DNA from: Pseudomonas poae
GTDB lineage: Bacteria > Pseudomonadota > Gammaproteobacteria > Pseudomonadales > Pseudomonadaceae
Direction of reading: 5' to 3'
Assembly: GCA_028869255.1 (NCBI GenBank)
Contig: CP110972.1
Span: 6,672,001 to 6,736,000 of the forward strand
DNA length: 64,000 bases
Shown piece after piece: positions 1-14,024 of this stretch (positions are counted from its first letter, which is position 1; the number at the start of each line of letters is the position of its first letter). The position numbers and the translations under genes are program-made. The notes below the pieces were generated by a model. It saw only the letters and a list, made by a program, of their open reading frames with translations. It had not been told where the DNA came from and did not search any database.

Positions 1-1
1 C

Positions 2-223
2 AGCGATGCCTTGGCCAACGGCCAGATCCTGGCCCCGGCCAAGAGCATCGACCAGATGCAGCACGTGATCTGGAACGCCTACACCAACGCAACGCTGACG
101 GCGCTGTTCCTGTTCGTGGTATTCAGCATCCTGTTCTATGCGCTCAAGGTCGGCGTCGCTGCCTGGGGCAACAAAGAGCGTACGGATAAAGAAGCCCCGT
201 TCCAGGCTGTTCCAGACGCGTGA
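2..223 (+). CDS. cstA: Carbon starvation protein CstA, C-terminal end (partial)
   Basis: Only the last 73 codons are in the window; the gene enters from the left edge. The fragment has one clear membrane segment (around window 91-165, TLTALFLFVVFSILFYALKV) followed by a short polar tail. CstA is an inner-membrane peptide/pyruvate transporter made under carbon starvation. The identification rests on the tail plus the next gene, a YbdD-type protein that normally follows cstA and here begins 15 bases after the stop codon. The same cstA-ybdD-GTPase order is found in other Pseudomonas. The fragment alone would not be diagnostic. Confidence 0.8.
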   Translation, partial: SDALANGQILAPAKSIDQMQHVIWNAYTNATLTALFLFVVFSILFYALKVGVAAWGNKERTDKEAPFQAVPDA

Positions 224-238
224 TTGAGGGTTGCAAGC

Positions 239-436
239 ATGTTCAATGACATCAGTCGCCTCGGTAAATACCTCGGTCAGGCCGCGCGCCTGATGGTCGG
301 CATGCCCGACTACGACACCTACGTCGAGCATATGCAAACCAAACACCCGGACAAACCGGTGATGGACTACAAGGCGTTCTTCCGGGAACGCCAGGAAGCC
401 CGTTACGGTGGCAAGGGTGGGCCCAAGTGCTGCTGA
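239..436 (+). CDS. ybdD: YbdD/YjiX family small protein (DUF466)
   Basis: A 65-residue soluble, basic protein beginning [19 protein letters not shown] and ending in a Cys-Cys pair, matching the short YbdD/YjiX (DUF466) family in length and pattern ([11 protein letters not shown], then [12 protein letters not shown]). Such genes follow cstA and are thought to assist the transporter; the exact role is not established. I chose the ATG at 239 because GAGGG lies about 8 bases upstream; an in-frame start at 224 would abut the cstA stop and has no ribosome site. Probably co-transcribed with cstA. Confidence 0.85.
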   Translation: MFNDISRLGKYLGQAARLMVGMPDYDTYVEHMQTKHPDKPVMDYKAFFRERQEARYGGKGGPKCC

Positions 437-481
437 CCCGCCTGTCGGGTTAGCGCATTCCCCTGTGGGAGCAGGGCTTTA

Positions 482-569
482 TGTGGGAGCTGGCTTGCCT
501 GCGATAGCATCACCTCGGTCTGACTGACAAACCGAGTTGTCTGCATCGCAGGCAAGCCAGCTCCCACAT
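482..569. repeat. REP doublet, GTGGGAGC type
   Basis: Two inverted arms of about 25 bases (TGTGGGAGCTGGCTTGCCTG and its complement) separated by about 35 bases, in the gap between ybdD and yjiA. The same arm recurs at 1592, 9109 and 11922. This is the REP/REPIN type of extragenic palindrome common in fluorescent pseudomonads. Confidence 0.85.
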
Positions 570-614
570 TTGCTTTATGTTCCTTCAATGTATTTCATCA
601 AAAAGGAGAATATT

Positions 615-1574
615 TTGTCCTCTCCCATCCCCGTCACTATCCTCAGCGGCTTTCTCGGTGCCGGCAAAACTACCTTGCTGCGCCACCTGCTCAAAGCCGA
701 GCACGGCCTGAAAATCGCCGTGATCGAAAACGAATTCAGTGACGCCGGTATCGATACCCAACTGTTGGGCGCCGAGCCGGTGCAAGTCATGACCCTGTCC
801 AACGGCTGCGTGTGCTGCACCATCCACACCGACCTGACCAAAGCCCTGTACCTGCTGCTCGAACGCCTGGACAGTGGCGAGATCGCCTTCGACCGCCTGG
901 TGATCGAGTGCACCGGCCTGGCCGACCCGGCGCCGGTGGCCCAGACCTTTTTCATCGACGAGGAACTGCGCGAGCGCTACATCCTCGACGGCATCATCAC
1001 GCTGGTGGACGCGGCCCACGCCGAGCACCACCTGACCCAGACCATCGCCCAGGCGCAGATCGGTTTTGCCGACCGCCTGCTGGTGAGCAAGCGTGATTTG
1101 GTGGATGAGGCGACCTTCGATGCCCTCAGCCAGCGCCTGACCCGCATCAACCGGCGTGCGCCGATCCGTGTGGTCGACCACGGTGCTATCGACCTGGGGG
1201 AGCTGCTCGACGTGCGCGGCTTCAACCTCAACGCCGGCATGAGCTTGCGCCCGGTCAGCGCCGCGCCGTCTGTCGACCGCATTTCCAGCCTGGTGCTGCG
1301 CACCGACCAGCCGCTGGATATCGACCGGCTCAGCACGTTCATGAACGAGCTGCTGGAAGACCACGGCAAGCAACTGCTGCGCTATAAGGGCGTATTGAAT
1401 ATTGCCGGGGAAGACCGGCGCATGGTGTTCCAGGGCGTGCTGAAGCTCTATGGTTTCGACTGGGACACCGAGTGGGCCGAGGGTGAGGCGCGGGAGAGTG
1501 TGATCGTGTTTATTGCCGATGAGTTGCCGGAGCAGAAGATCCGCGAGGGCTTTGCAAAGGTCTACCAACCCTGA
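615..1574 (+). CDS. yjiA: CobW/YjiA-family GTP-dependent metallochaperone
   Basis: A G3E-family P-loop GTPase of 319 residues that probably delivers or senses a metal, most likely zinc. Near the N-terminus it has the Walker A loop SGFLGAGKTTLL (about residues 9-20), then the family's metal-binding CxCC motif in NGCVCCTIH (about 64-72), a Walker B-type ECTGLADPAP stretch and the guanine-specificity SKRD loop; the C-terminal half is a CobW_C domain. Start: the TTG at 615 is preceded by AAGGAG six bases upstream, giving MSSPIPVTILSG; the ATG at 588 has no such site and adds an unlikely leader. It follows cstA-ybdD as in other pseudomonads, after a REP doublet, so it may have its own promoter. 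Confidence 0.9.
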   Translation: MSSPIPVTILSGFLGAGKTTLLRHLLKAEHGLKIAVIENEFSDAGIDTQLLGAEPVQVMTLSNGCVCCTIHTDLTKALYLLLERLDSGEIAFDRLVIECTGLADPAPVAQTFFIDEELRERYILDGIITLVDAAHAEHHLTQTIAQAQIGFADRLLVSKRDLVDEATFDALSQRLTRINRRAPIRVVDHGAIDLGELLDVRGFNLNAGMSLRPVSAAPSVDRISSLVLRTDQPLDIDRLSTFMNELLEDHGKQLLRYKGVLNIAGEDRRMVFQGVLKLYGFDWDTEWAEGEARESVIVFIADELPEQKIREGFAKVYQP

Positions 1575-1591
1575 CGTGAAATGCAGTCCAG

Positions 1592-1620
1592 TGTGGGAGC
1601 AGGCACGCCAGCTCCTACAT
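1592..1620. repeat. Single REP-like palindrome
   Basis: A short GTGGGAGC-type palindrome with imperfect arms between the yjiA stop and the terminator. It is a lone, decayed copy of the element at 482. Confidence 0.6.
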
Positions 1621-1650
1621 TTTTGACCTCATCTCAAAATGACAGGCATA

Positions 1651-1682
1651 AAAAAGCCCGGCTCTTGAGCCGGGCTTCTTAT
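1651..1682. terminator. Bidirectional terminator between yjiA and glyA
   Basis: An AGCCCGGCTC/GAGCCGGGCT hairpin preceded by six A residues and followed by a T-rich stretch, located where the convergent yjiA and glyA genes meet. It can end transcription from both sides. Confidence 0.85.
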
Positions 1683-1696
1683 TCAAGCAACTGCAA

Positions 1697-2950
1697 TCAA
1701 GCGCCGTACACCGGCAGCTTTTTGCAGATGGCCTTGACCTTCTCACGGACCGCGTCGATCACGGCTTCGTTGTTCAGGTCAGCCAGGATGTCGCAGATCC
1801 AGCCGGCCAGTTCCTTGCACTCTGCTTCTTTGAAGCCACGAGTGGTCACAGCCGGGGTGCCGAAGCGCAGGCCGGAGGTGACGAACGGCGAACGTGGGTC
1901 GTTCGGTACGGAGTTTTTGTTCACGGTGATGAAGGCTTTGCCCAGGGCGGCGTCAGCATCCTTACCGGAAATGTCCTGCTTGATCAGCGACAGCAGGAAC
2001 AGGTGGTTTTCAGTACCGCCGGACACTACGTCAAAGCCGCGCTCGATGAACACGCTGGCCATGGTCTGGGCGTTTTTTACCACTTGTTGCTGGTAAGTCT
2101 TGAACTCAGGCTGCAGGGCTTCCTTGAAGCAGATCGCTTTAGCGGCGATCACGTGCTCCAACGGGCCACCCTGGGCGCCTGGGAATACCGCGGAGTTCAG
2201 CTTCTTCTCGATCTCGGCGTTGGCGCGAGCCAGGATCAGGCCGCCACGTGGACCGCGCAGGGTCTTGTGGGTGGTGGTGGTAACCACGTCAGCGAAAGGC
2301 ACCGGGTTTGGGTAGACGCCAGCGGCGACCAGACCGGCTACGTGAGCCATGTCCACGAACAGGTAAGCGCCAACCTTGTCGGCGATGGCGCGAAAGCGTG
2401 GGAAGTCCAGGATCTGCGAGTAGGCAGAGAAACCGGCCACGATCATTTTTGGCTTGTGTTCAACCGCCAGACGCTCGACTTCGTCGTAGTCGATCAGGCC
2501 GTTGGCATCGATACCGTATTGAACGGCGTTGTACAGCTTGCCGGAGGACGAAACGCTGGCGCCGTGGGTCAGGTGACCGCCGTGGGCCAGGCTCATGCCC
2601 AGGATAGTGTCGCCGCCTTGCAGCAGGGCCAGGTACACGGCGCTGTTGGCTTGGGAGCCGGCGTGCGGCTGGACGTTGGCGTAATCGGCGCCGAACAGTT
2701 CTTTAGCGCGATCAATAGCAAGCTGCTCAACCACGTCGACGTACTCGCAACCACCGTAGTAGCGCTTGCCTGGGTAGCCTTCGGCGTACTTGTTGGTCAG
2801 AACCGAACCTTGAGCCTCCATGACCGCAGGGCTGGTGTAGTTTTCCGAAGCGATCAGCTCAATGTGCTCTTCCTGGCGCACGGCTTCTTGCTCCATGGCG
2901 GCAAAGAGATCGGCGTCGTACTTGGCAATAGTCAAATCACGGCTGAACAT
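1697..2950 (-). CDS. glyA: Serine hydroxymethyltransferase
   Basis: Converts serine and tetrahydrofolate to glycine and 5,10-methylene-tetrahydrofolate, a cytosolic PLP enzyme feeding one-carbon metabolism. The 417-residue length is exactly that of bacterial GlyA. The PLP lysine lies in [16 protein letters not shown] (about residue 229); the N-terminal [20 protein letters not shown] and [15 protein letters not shown] blocks are family hallmarks. The start at 2950 ([12 protein letters not shown]) has GAGGA just upstream; a longer in-frame start at 2962 is unsupported. Pseudomonads usually carry more than one glyA, so this is one paralogue. It is transcribed convergently with yjiA across the shared terminator. 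Confidence 0.97.
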   Translation of the reverse strand: MFSRDLTIAKYDADLFAAMEQEAVRQEEHIELIASENYTSPAVMEAQGSVLTNKYAEGYPGKRYYGGCEYVDVVEQLAIDRAKELFGADYANVQPHAGSQANSAVYLALLQGGDTILGMSLAHGGHLTHGASVSSSGKLYNAVQYGIDANGLIDYDEVERLAVEHKPKMIVAGFSAYSQILDFPRFRAIADKVGAYLFVDMAHVAGLVAAGVYPNPVPFADVVTTTTHKTLRGPRGGLILARANAEIEKKLNSAVFPGAQGGPLEHVIAAKAICFKEALQPEFKTYQQQVVKNAQTMASVFIERGFDVVSGGTENHLFLLSLIKQDISGKDADAALGKAFITVNKNSVPNDPRSPFVTSGLRFGTPAVTTRGFKEAECKELAGWICDILADLNNEAVIDAVREKVKAICKKLPVYGA

Positions 2951-3088
2951 GGCGGTCCTCAAGGATCGGGGGCAGAAAAGGAGGGCATTCTAACCCAATG
3001 GGTTTTAGATGGCATATGAAAGGACATCATGTCGCGGACAAGCGGGGCTCATCTGGGACTCAGCGGATGTTTTTGTGGCGAGCGGGTT

Positions 3089-3217
3089 GTGGCGAGCGGG
3101 CTTGCCCGCGTTGGGCTGCGCAGCAGCCCCAAACCCTTACACTCAGTTCTACCTGGAAAACCGGGTGCTTTCAGTGGGGCCGCTTCGCAGCCCAACGCGG
3201 GCAAGCCCGCTCGCCAC
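3089..3217. repeat. Large palindromic repeat, GTGGCGAGCGGGC type
   Basis: An imperfect palindrome of about 130 bases with outer arms GTGGCGAGCGGGCTTGCCCG and complement, and inner arms around GGGCTGCGCAGCAGCCCC. A partial extra copy of the outer arm precedes it at 3075. The same element occurs at 11757, 17235, 17474 and 57086. It separates the morA stop from the upstream region of glyA. Confidence 0.85.
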
Positions 3218-3226
3218 GGAGGGCAC

Positions 3227-6200
3227 TCAGTCAAACATGAAGAGGGCGTCGTTACTGAACTGCGCCTCAAACCGATTGGCTGGCATCGGCCGCCCGAACA
3301 GGTAACCCTGCACCTCATCGCAGCCATGTTCGCGCAGGAAGTCCAGCTGTTCATGGGTTTCCACACCCTCGGCGATCACCGCCAGGTTCAGGCTGTGGGC
3401 CATGGCGATAATGGCGCGGGCGATCTGGGCATCCTGTTCGCCGGAGGGCAGGCCATCGACGAAGGTGCGGTCGATTTTCAGCACGTCGATGGGGAATTGC
3501 TTGAGGTAGTTGAGCGACGAATAACCCGTGCCGAAGTCGTCTACCGCAATGCTCAGGCCCAGGTTTTTCAGGCTGTCGAGGATATGCAGGGCCTCGTTGA
3601 CTTCGCGCATCAGGATACTCTCCGTCAGCTCCAGCTCCAGGCACGCCGGTGGCAGGCCGGTGTCCTTGAGGATGGTGGCGATGCGCGTGCCCAACTGGCC
3701 GTCGGAGAACTGCCGCGCCGAGATGTTCACCGAGACTTTCGGCACGCGCACCTTGTTCTGGTGCCAGGTCTTGAGCTGGCGACAGGCTTCGCTGATCACC
3801 CAGTCGCCCACATCCACCACCAGGCCCAACTCTTCCAGCACCGGGATGAAATCCCCCGGCGGTACCAGCCCGCGACGGGGGTGGCGCCAGCGCAGCAGGG
3901 CTTCGGCGCCGGTCAGGCGTTTGCCGTCGCCGCTGAATTGCGGCTGGTAATAGAGCACGAATTCGTTCTGGTCCAAGGCGTGGCGCAGGTCGCTTTCCAG
4001 CTCCAGGCGCTCCAGGGCACTGGCGTTCATGTCGGCCTGGTAGAACTGGAAGTTGTTTTTACCGCGTTCCTTGGCGTGATACATCGCCGTGTCGGCGTTT
4101 TTCATCAATTGGCTCAGCTCGTTGCCGTCCTGCGGGCTCAAGGCGATACCGATACTGGCCGTCACGAAGAACTCGCGGCCTTCCAGTACAAACGGCTTCA
4201 CCAGGCTGGCGAGGATCTGCTCGGCCACGTGGATCGCACGGTTCAGCGCCATTTCACGGCTGACCCGCGGTTGCAGGAGCAAGGTGAACTCGTCGCCCCC
4301 CATGCGTGCCACGGTGTCGTCTTCGGCCACGCAACCCAGCAGGCGCGTGGCCATTTCCTTGAGCATGCGGTCGCCGGCGGCGTGGCCCAGGGAGTCGTTG
4401 ATCGGCTTGAAGCGGTCGAGGTCGAGGAACATCAGCACCACCCACGACTTTTGCCGCTCGGCGGACTGCAACGCCGTGTGCAGGCGGTCCTGGAACAGCG
4501 TGCGGTTGGGCAGGTGGGTCAGGGCATCGTAGTAGGCCAGGCGGTGGATGCGCTGTTCGCTGGCCTTGCGCTCGCTGATGTCGCTGAAGAAACACACGTA
4601 GCTGGCTAGGTCGCCTTCATCGTCGAACACCGCCGTAATGCCGACCCAGGCCGGATAATGCTCGCCATTACGGCGCTTGAGCCACACTTCGCCCTCCCAG
4701 GTGCTGTGCTGGTGCAGCTGCTTGAGCACGTAGCGCAGGTGGGCTTCCTGTTGCTCGTCGACGGTGAGCATGTTCGGCAACTGGTCGAGTACATCTGCCA
4801 CCGCGTACCCGCTGACCCGGCTGAACGCCTCGTTGGCCTGCACGATATAGCCGGCGGGGTCGGTGATCAGGATCGCCGAGGTGGAGTGCTCGAATACCGT
4901 GGCCGCCATGCGCAGGTCTTTCTCGGCGCGGCGTTGCTGGCTGATATCGCGGCCTACGCCGAGGATGCCCTCGAAGGCGCCGTGTTCGTCCCACACCAGC
5001 ACCAGGCGCAGCTCGATCGGCACTTTGCGACCGTCGGCGCGCAGGCAGTCGAACAGGAACAGCTGAGTATGGATCTCATCGCGCAGCGTGTTCAGCGCCT
5101 CGGGGTTGCCCAGCGCACGGCTGACCCGTTCCACCAGGCTGTAGATGCCGGTCAATTGCTGCGGGTTGGCGATGATCGATTGCCAGCCGTTCTTGAACAC
5201 CCAGTCCACGTCGTAGCCCAGCACGGCATTGACCGACGGGCTGATGTAGTTGAGGGCCAACTGGCTGTCGGTGGAGCAGATCACGTCGCTGATGCTTTCG
5301 GCCAGCATGCGGTAGCGCTGTTCGCTGTCGCGCAAGGATTCGCTGGCTTCGATCTGGTCGGTAATGTCCTTGGCCACGCCGATGATCCGCGTGACCAGCG
5401 CCGTCTTGTCCCTGGCCAGGGCTTGCTCGCGGATATCAAAGCGCCGCCATTGGTTATTGCGATGGCGAAAGCGCAACTGGCATTGCAGTTGAGTGGTGTA
5501 GCCGATTGCGCGCTGTTGCTGGCGCAAGTCGTGGTAATGCTCGGCGTCTTCGGGGTGCAGCAGGATTTCCCAGAAGTACTCGCCCATTTGCTGCAATTCG
5601 GCCTTGTTATAGCCGAGGGTGTGGCCCAGGTGGTGGTTACTGAAAATCATGCGCTGGCTGATCACATCCTGCACATACAGGTGATCGGGCACGGTGCGCA
5701 CCACGTCCGACCAGAAACTCTCGCGCTCAACCAAAGACAGTTCGATCAGCTTGCGGCTGGTGATATCGCTGATGCTGAGGATCACCGCCTTGAAATCGTC
5801 CTGTTGCTCCGGCAGGCGCATCACCAGCCACAGGTATTGCTCGTTGCCGCTCACGTCCCTGAGCTGGATTTCCAGCTCCAGCTGGTTCTGCTGGGTGAGG
5901 ACTGCTTCGAGTATCTGGTAGCCGATGGACGTGGCGTTGCGTGGGCAGTCATCGATCAGGCGCTCCCAGGCCTGTTCGCAGGACTCCACGTTCAACAGGC
6001 GCACCGCCACCTGGTTGACCTCGGTGATGCGCAGTTCCTTGAGCAGTTGCTGGCGTTCGATGGGGTTGTCTTGCAGCCAGGCTTTCAGCTGCTCGCGCGT
6101 CTGCAAGTGCGCCTTATCGAAAAACCCATTCAGGCCCGACAGGTCCAGCACGCACAGGGCCACGCCGGTGCCTTCGAAAATATCCTGGTAGCGGCGCCGG

Positions 6201-7078
6201 CCTTCATGCACTTGGCGCTGGCGGCGGCGCATATTCAGCAACACGATCACCGGGATCAGCGAAAACGCCAGGCCCAGCAGGCATTTGCCGATAAATGCCG
6301 GCAGCAGTTGTTCCAGCACGGCGCTGCGGTCGAACAGCCCGCGCAACTGCCAGTCGCTTTTGCTCAGGGGCGTGACCAGTACGCTTTTGTTCAATTCGTC
6401 GGGGGTGAGGGCGCTGGCCCACTGGGCCGGCATGCCGCTGTCACGGCTGATCACGCGATGGTTGAGGCGGTTCTCGATGGCCCACATCGGGCGTTGGCCC
6501 TGGCTGTCCTGGCGGGTGAGGTTGGTCAGGTAGTTGGGCGCCAGGCGCAGTACCCAGTACATCCGCGAACCGCCGCTGGGTTGGTGCAGCAATAGATAGA
6601 TGATCGTGCCGTCGTTGTTGTTGCTCAGGTAGTAGGACTGGGCATGGCTGCGCTGCACCAGCTCTTCGAGCCAGGCGCTGTCCTGGCTGTCACTGGCACT
6701 GTCGCTGATCATCGCCCCGCTGGGCGCCAGCAGGGCAATGCTGCGCAGCTCCGGCAGGGAGCGCTGCAGGGTGCGCATCAGGGCCTGTTGTTGTTCGTTG
6801 TCGCGTGGTGGCTCGACCATCGGTAGCAAGTTGAGGGCGATTTTTGCGCTCAGGGCCATGTTCAGGCTGATTTGCTCGGCCAGGTCGGCGCTGTAATCGA
6901 TGGTGTATTGCTGCTGGTTTTTCTGGTTTTGCTGCAGCTGGTCCAGCAGTTGCCAGAACAATAACGCGAGCAACATGAGGACAAGCGTCGCCAATGCGCC
7001 TTTGAAGGTGCCGTGCAGGGGCGCTCCCGGCGCTATATGAGCGGCGCGCAGGGGAGTTGGCGGCGTGACTTTGGACAA
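3227..7078 (-). CDS. morA: MorA-type membrane c-di-GMP protein (PAS-GGDEF-EAL)
   Basis: A 1283-residue sensor expected to make or degrade cyclic di-GMP and so affect motility and biofilm. A membrane segment lies near residues 29-47, a roughly 200-residue periplasmic sensing region follows, and a second membrane segment lies near 265-285. Several PAS/PAC modules span about 300-840. The GGDEF domain retains RMGGDEF (about 925), and the EAL domain retains EALLRW (about 1060) and the late [13 protein letters not shown] loop, so both activities look possible. The start codon is TTG (7076-7078) with AGGAT upstream. The name rests on domain order, size, and position next to glyA and ettA, as for morA in other Pseudomonas. 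It appears monocistronic. Confidence 0.85.
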   Translation of the reverse strand: MSKVTPPTPLRAAHIAPGAPLHGTFKGALATLVLMLLALLFWQLLDQLQQNQKNQQQYTIDYSADLAEQISLNMALSAKIALNLLPMVEPPRDNEQQQALMRTLQRSLPELRSIALLAPSGAMISDSASDSQDSAWLEELVQRSHAQSYYLSNNNDGTIIYLLLHQPSGGSRMYWVLRLAPNYLTNLTRQDSQGQRPMWAIENRLNHRVISRDSGMPAQWASALTPDELNKSVLVTPLSKSDWQLRGLFDRSAVLEQLLPAFIGKCLLGLAFSLIPVIVLLNMRRRQRQVHEGRRRYQDIFEGTGVALCVLDLSGLNGFFDKAHLQTREQLKAWLQDNPIERQQLLKELRITEVNQVAVRLLNVESCEQAWERLIDDCPRNATSIGYQILEAVLTQQNQLELEIQLRDVSGNEQYLWLVMRLPEQQDDFKAVILSISDITSRKLIELSLVERESFWSDVVRTVPDHLYVQDVISQRMIFSNHHLGHTLGYNKAELQQMGEYFWEILLHPEDAEHYHDLRQQQRAIGYTTQLQCQLRFRHRNNQWRRFDIREQALARDKTALVTRIIGVAKDITDQIEASESLRDSEQRYRMLAESISDVICSTDSQLALNYISPSVNAVLGYDVDWVFKNGWQSIIANPQQLTGIYSLVERVSRALGNPEALNTLRDEIHTQLFLFDCLRADGRKVPIELRLVLVWDEHGAFEGILGVGRDISQQRRAEKDLRMAATVFEHSTSAILITDPAGYIVQANEAFSRVSGYAVADVLDQLPNMLTVDEQQEAHLRYVLKQLHQHSTWEGEVWLKRRNGEHYPAWVGITAVFDDEGDLASYVCFFSDISERKASEQRIHRLAYYDALTHLPNRTLFQDRLHTALQSAERQKSWVVLMFLDLDRFKPINDSLGHAAGDRMLKEMATRLLGCVAEDDTVARMGGDEFTLLLQPRVSREMALNRAIHVAEQILASLVKPFVLEGREFFVTASIGIALSPQDGNELSQLMKNADTAMYHAKERGKNNFQFYQADMNASALERLELESDLRHALDQNEFVLYYQPQFSGDGKRLTGAEALLRWRHPRRGLVPPGDFIPVLEELGLVVDVGDWVISEACRQLKTWHQNKVRVPKVSVNISARQFSDGQLGTRIATILKDTGLPPACLELELTESILMREVNEALHILDSLKNLGLSIAVDDFGTGYSSLNYLKQFPIDVLKIDRTFVDGLPSGEQDAQIARAIIAMAHSLNLAVIAEGVETHEQLDFLREHGCDEVQGYLFGRPMPANRFEAQFSNDALFMFD

Positions 7079-7363
7079 GCTGTGATCCTGCGGTTTGGCT
7101 GGACTGGCGCGCGACGTGCACTATAAGCCGGACGCCCGGAGGGCGGCTAGCATGCCTTGACTTGTGGCAAAGTGCCAGCCCCGCCTGGCTGGACTGACCA
7201 AGCGCATTCAGGTAGCTTTGCCGGTTACGCGGGGGCGTTCCAGCCCCAGACATTCAGGCTTTTTCCGCACGCAGGCATTGATCACCGTCAACGGCCCGCG
7301 CCGCGCATGGCCTGGCACGGGCTTCGCCCGCTTAATTCATCAGTCACTGACGCTAGGTTCACC

Positions 7364-9028
<1,665 letters not shown>

Positions 9029-9042
9029 TTTAGGTTGGGTTA

Positions 9043-9078
9043 AAAAAAGCGGAGCCTGCGGGCTCCGTTTTTTTTGCG
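9043..9078 (+). terminator. Rho-independent terminator of ettA
   Basis: Hairpin CGGAGCC-TGCG-GGCTCCG followed by eight T residues, 15-20 bases after the ettA stop; a preceding A run could let it work on the other strand as well. Confidence 0.9.
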
Positions 9079-9108
9079 TCTGGTATTGCGGTGGACCGAG
9101 GCGGCTGC

Positions 9109-9180
9109 ATCGCAGGCAAGCCAGCTCCCACATTTTGAGTTGTGAGCACATGTCGAATGTGGGAGCTGGCTTGCCTGCGA
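9109..9180. repeat. REP doublet, GTGGGAGC type
   Basis: Two inverted copies of the arm seen at 482, here in the opposite arrangement, between the ettA terminator and the gdhA promoter region. The remaining 190 bases before gdhA are AT-rich, consistent with a promoter, but I cannot pick a single -35/-10 pair. Confidence 0.85.
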
Positions 9181-9320
9181 AGGCGGTTTAACTACTGGTG
9201 CGGGCTCTGGGTTGAAAACCCTTTCATGGTGCAAAAAAGCCCAGCTATTTATATCAAATGCACCATTTAAATTCACAAAGGCGACATTTTGCACTTTTCA
9301 GGTGCAATCTGAATTGCTAA

Positions 9321-11200
<1,880 letters not shown>

Positions 11201-11270
11201 GACATTCTCCCTCTATGGAGTTTGGGCCATGGTCGCCGCGCTTTAGTTTCGATGGATGTCTGAAAGCGAC

Positions 11271-11627
11271 CTATTGCGAGCGATAAGCCCTGGCGGCATC
11301 GCGGTCTTTCTCCTGCTGCCAGGCGCGCTCACGGTCATCCCAATGATTGTCCTTGTAGTCGCGCAGCTCTTCGTTCTCGCGCATGGCCTTGCACTGGCGA
11401 AAGCCATCTTCCCAGCCTGCGGCGTATTCGCGGTCCTTCAAATAGCGCGGCACGTTCTTGCGAAACTCCCCGCTGATCACCCCGGCAGCCTGGCGACCAC
11501 TGCTGCAACCGTCGTCAAACCCATCGGCAAAGGCCGGTGGATAACCTTTGGCGAGTAAATCCTGATGGGTTGATTGGCAACCCGCCAGCCAAGCTACCGC
11601 ACACAGCACTACCGCATACCGCCACAT
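11271..11627 (-). CDS. Small lipoprotein of unknown function
   Basis: A 118-residue protein with a short lipoprotein signal peptide: hydrophobic stretch (AVVLCAVAWL) and lipobox LAGC with cysteine 17 as the expected lipidated residue. The mature part is hydrophilic and rich in charged and aromatic residues (FADGFDDGCSSGRQAAG, YAAGWEDGFRQCK), with three further cysteines. The two DGF/DGFR stretches look like an internal repeat. No enzymatic motif is visible. It stands alone, and its role is unknown. Confidence 0.75.
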   Translation of the reverse strand: MWRYAVVLCAVAWLAGCQSTHQDLLAKGYPPAFADGFDDGCSSGRQAAGVISGEFRKNVPRYLKDREYAAGWEDGFRQCKAMRENEELRDYKDNHWDDRERAWQQEKDRDAARAYRSQ

Positions 11628-11756
11628 GGCGTACTCCTGGCCGTTTCACGGCTTATGAGGGAAGTCTAGTCAGGGAATTGTCGGGGCGGTGTGAAAGCAA
11701 GGTGAGAAAGGTGTTGGGCGTCTTGGATTTTGAGCAGCCAACCCAGTAGCTGTACC

Positions 11757-11888
11757 TGTGGCGAGCGGGCTTGCCCGCGTTGGGCTGCGTAGCAGCCCCA
11801 GACCTTGCGCTGAGGAGTATCGGCCTCACCGGGTTGTTCGTTATTAGGGCTGCTGCGCAGCCCAACGGGAGCAAGCTCCCTCGCCACA
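11757..11888. repeat. Large palindromic repeat, GTGGCGAGCGGGC type
   Basis: Second copy of the roughly 130-base palindrome; the right outer arm has diverged to a GGGAGCAAGCTCCCTCGCCAC form. Together with the adjacent REP doublet it fills most of the 450-base gap between the lipoprotein gene and the end of the DUF4105 gene. Confidence 0.85.
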
Positions 11889-11921
11889 GGTTTATGTTAT
11901 GTCTGACCATACGCGGCCAAG

Positions 11922-12012
11922 TGTGGGAGCGGGCTTGCTCGCGAAAGCGGTGGGTCAGTCAATACATCATTACCTGGAATACCGCTATCGCGGGCAAGCC
12001 CAGCTCCCACAT
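11922..12012. repeat. REP doublet, GTGGGAGC type
   Basis: Inverted arms TGTGGGAGCGGGCTTGCTCG and complement, with about 50 bases between them; same family as 482 and 9109. Confidence 0.85.
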
Positions 12013-12080
12013 TTGAACTGCGGCAGGCGCAGAATTGAGGTCTGGCGCAAATCAGTGTGGGATCTTTGTAAGGCTATTAG

Positions 12081-13934
12081 TTAGTAGTGGTACCACTTCA
12101 CCTCAAGCATCACTTCATTCACCGGTGTGGAAAGGTGGCTGTACTCGCGCTGGGCACTCAAGCGCAGGCCCAGGTTGCGTGACAACTCCCACTGCTGGTT
12201 CAGGCTGATGCTGCGCCGTACTTCGCCATTGGTGAAGAAATCGCCCTTGGCTTCCAGGCTCAGGTTGCCCAACGGGTTTTTCCACAGCACGCCGGTATTG
12301 AAACCGGCTGCCGGCGAGATGGCTTCGTTGAAGTCGTTGTTGTGTTCCACCCGCACGGTGCCGAGGGCGAAGCCGAGCATGTCGTCGCTCAGTTGCCAGG
12401 TGCCGCCGGCGCCGCCGTTGACGTGGGCCACGAGGGTTTCGTCGTCGTGTTTGCCGGGTACGCGCTCCAGGCCGCCGGTGACTTGCCAGGACCACGGCTG
12501 CAACAGGGCATTGCGCGGGGTCAGTGAGCGGATGGTGGCCAGGTCCAGTTGCTGCAGTTGCCAATGGTTGCCTTCGTACTGGCGCAGCTTCATTTGCAGG
12601 ATTTCGATCTGCGCGCCGAGGGGGAAGCCTTCGGCGTTGTCGTTGAGGTCGTGGTAGGCCATGCGCAGGCCGTATTCGCCGAACGCCTTGTCGCCCCGGG
12701 TGCCGATGCCGGCTTGCCAGGTGCGTGACTCATGGCCGTTTTCCGGCAGGCCAGGCGGGGTGATTTTAAGGTCGGGCGCCGGGTTCTGGTTGATTGCGCG
12801 CAGCAGTTCGAAGCTGCGCTGGGAGCGTTCGGTGTCGCGTTCCAGGCCATTGGCGCGGTAGCGGCCCAGGCGATAGGCGGCATCAATGATCAGGGCCTGG
12901 CGCTCGCGAGGCAAGGCTTTGAACGCGGGCTCCTGCAGTTGCTTCTGGTCATCGCTGACCTTCAACACCCATTGCTGCTCGTCGCTGTCCAGCGGCTTGG
13001 CGCGCTCCAGCAGTTCGCGTTCACGGGAGGGGCGATAATCAATCTTCTCGACCAGCCCCGCATCTTTCACCGCCTTGACGGTGTCGGTGGGGATGGCGGT
13101 GAGCGGAAACTGTTCGGTCAGGCGCAGGCCGGGGCGCGCCACTTGCAGCAGTTCCAGCAGGCGATACGAGCAGTTTTCGTCGAAGAAGAAGTAGTCGAAT
13201 TGGATCTGCTTGAGTTCCCACACGTGCTCGACCATGCGTTCGGTCTCGACCTGGGTCAGGTTCAGGCGGTATTCCCACAGGTCGCGGTTCTCGAGGCTAC
13301 GGTATTCCGAGAGTTTTTCCTGATACGGCACCAGGGCGAACAGGCCGGGATAGCCGCCCATCAGGCCTTTCCAGGCGTAGAGAATGCTGTTGTCCGAGCC
13401 TTCGATATAGGCGCCGAAGTTGATCGCATAGCTGAGCAGAGCGGTGTTGTTGCTCTGTACGTCGGCCTGGTCGATGCGCAGCAGGGTGTGGCCGAACATC
13501 GACGACGGGCTGTTGAGGTAGGCCGCCGGGAAGATCATCACCGCGCTATGGGGGGCGACGTCCTTGAACCATTGCTTGAATTCTTTGCAGTCCACGGCGG
13601 GCAAGTCAGTGAGGTGCAACTGATCCTTGAGCCAGCGGGTACGTGCGGGGTAAACGCATTGGACGTGTTTTTCACCCAGGCTGGCCGGTGCGTACAGCGC
13701 ATCAACGGTGGCCTTGAGTTCGGCGTCCGGGTGGTGGGCGCCATCGGCTGCGAGAAAGAACTTCTTGTCGCTGACATAGCTGCGCCAGCCGCTGATCTTG
13801 CCGGCTTCGTAGTGGCCCAGGGACAACCAGAACGGGTCGTTGGCCAATTGCTGCAAACGTTGATCATCAAGATGCGGTGCCGCATACAGCGGGGCGCAAG
13901 CGAAGAGTGCCAGCCAGGCAAAGCGTTTGAGCAT
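12081..13934 (-). CDS. DUF4105 envelope protein with C-terminal barrel-like region
   Basis: A 617-residue exported protein of unknown activity. A signal peptide is clear (MLKRFAWLALFACAPLYAA). The central part matches DUF4105 proteins: the SSMFGHTLLRID block and the later FFDENCSYRLLELLQ block with conserved His, Asn and Cys (a pattern resembling a papain-like/LRAT fold; inference). The last 230 residues alternate polar and aromatic residues in short strands (AHVNGGAGGTWQL, LRLSAQREYSHL) and end EVMLEVKWYHY, an aromatic end consistent with an outer-membrane beta-barrel. It is monocistronic; the next gene upstream (DUF3015) is on the same strand but separated by a terminator. Confidence 0.8.
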   Translation of the reverse strand: MLKRFAWLALFACAPLYAAPHLDDQRLQQLANDPFWLSLGHYEAGKISGWRSYVSDKKFFLAADGAHHPDAELKATVDALYAPASLGEKHVQCVYPARTRWLKDQLHLTDLPAVDCKEFKQWFKDVAPHSAVMIFPAAYLNSPSSMFGHTLLRIDQADVQSNNTALLSYAINFGAYIEGSDNSILYAWKGLMGGYPGLFALVPYQEKLSEYRSLENRDLWEYRLNLTQVETERMVEHVWELKQIQFDYFFFDENCSYRLLELLQVARPGLRLTEQFPLTAIPTDTVKAVKDAGLVEKIDYRPSRERELLERAKPLDSDEQQWVLKVSDDQKQLQEPAFKALPRERQALIIDAAYRLGRYRANGLERDTERSQRSFELLRAINQNPAPDLKITPPGLPENGHESRTWQAGIGTRGDKAFGEYGLRMAYHDLNDNAEGFPLGAQIEILQMKLRQYEGNHWQLQQLDLATIRSLTPRNALLQPWSWQVTGGLERVPGKHDDETLVAHVNGGAGGTWQLSDDMLGFALGTVRVEHNNDFNEAISPAAGFNTGVLWKNPLGNLSLEAKGDFFTNGEVRRSISLNQQWELSRNLGLRLSAQREYSHLSTPVNEVMLEVKWYHY

Positions 13935-13988
13935 AGGGGCAACTTAAGTCGGAAAAAGTGAGACCCAAAGGGGAGGGGGTCCAAAAGT

Positions 13989-14014
13989 AAAACCCGCGCC
14001 TCGAAAGGCGCGGG
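13989..14014 (-). terminator. Terminator after the DUF3015 gene
   Basis: Hairpin CCCGCGCC/GGCGCGGG with a T-rich tract on the minus strand (TTTTACTTTT), 10 bases beyond the DUF3015 stop. Confidence 0.8.
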
Positions 14015-14024
14015 CGGGTCGAGC

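Noticed and set aside
3029..6595. Long plus-strand frames opposite the MorA-type gene
   Set aside because: They are complements of a clear PAS-GGDEF-EAL protein and have low-complexity Gln/Val/Ala-rich translations.
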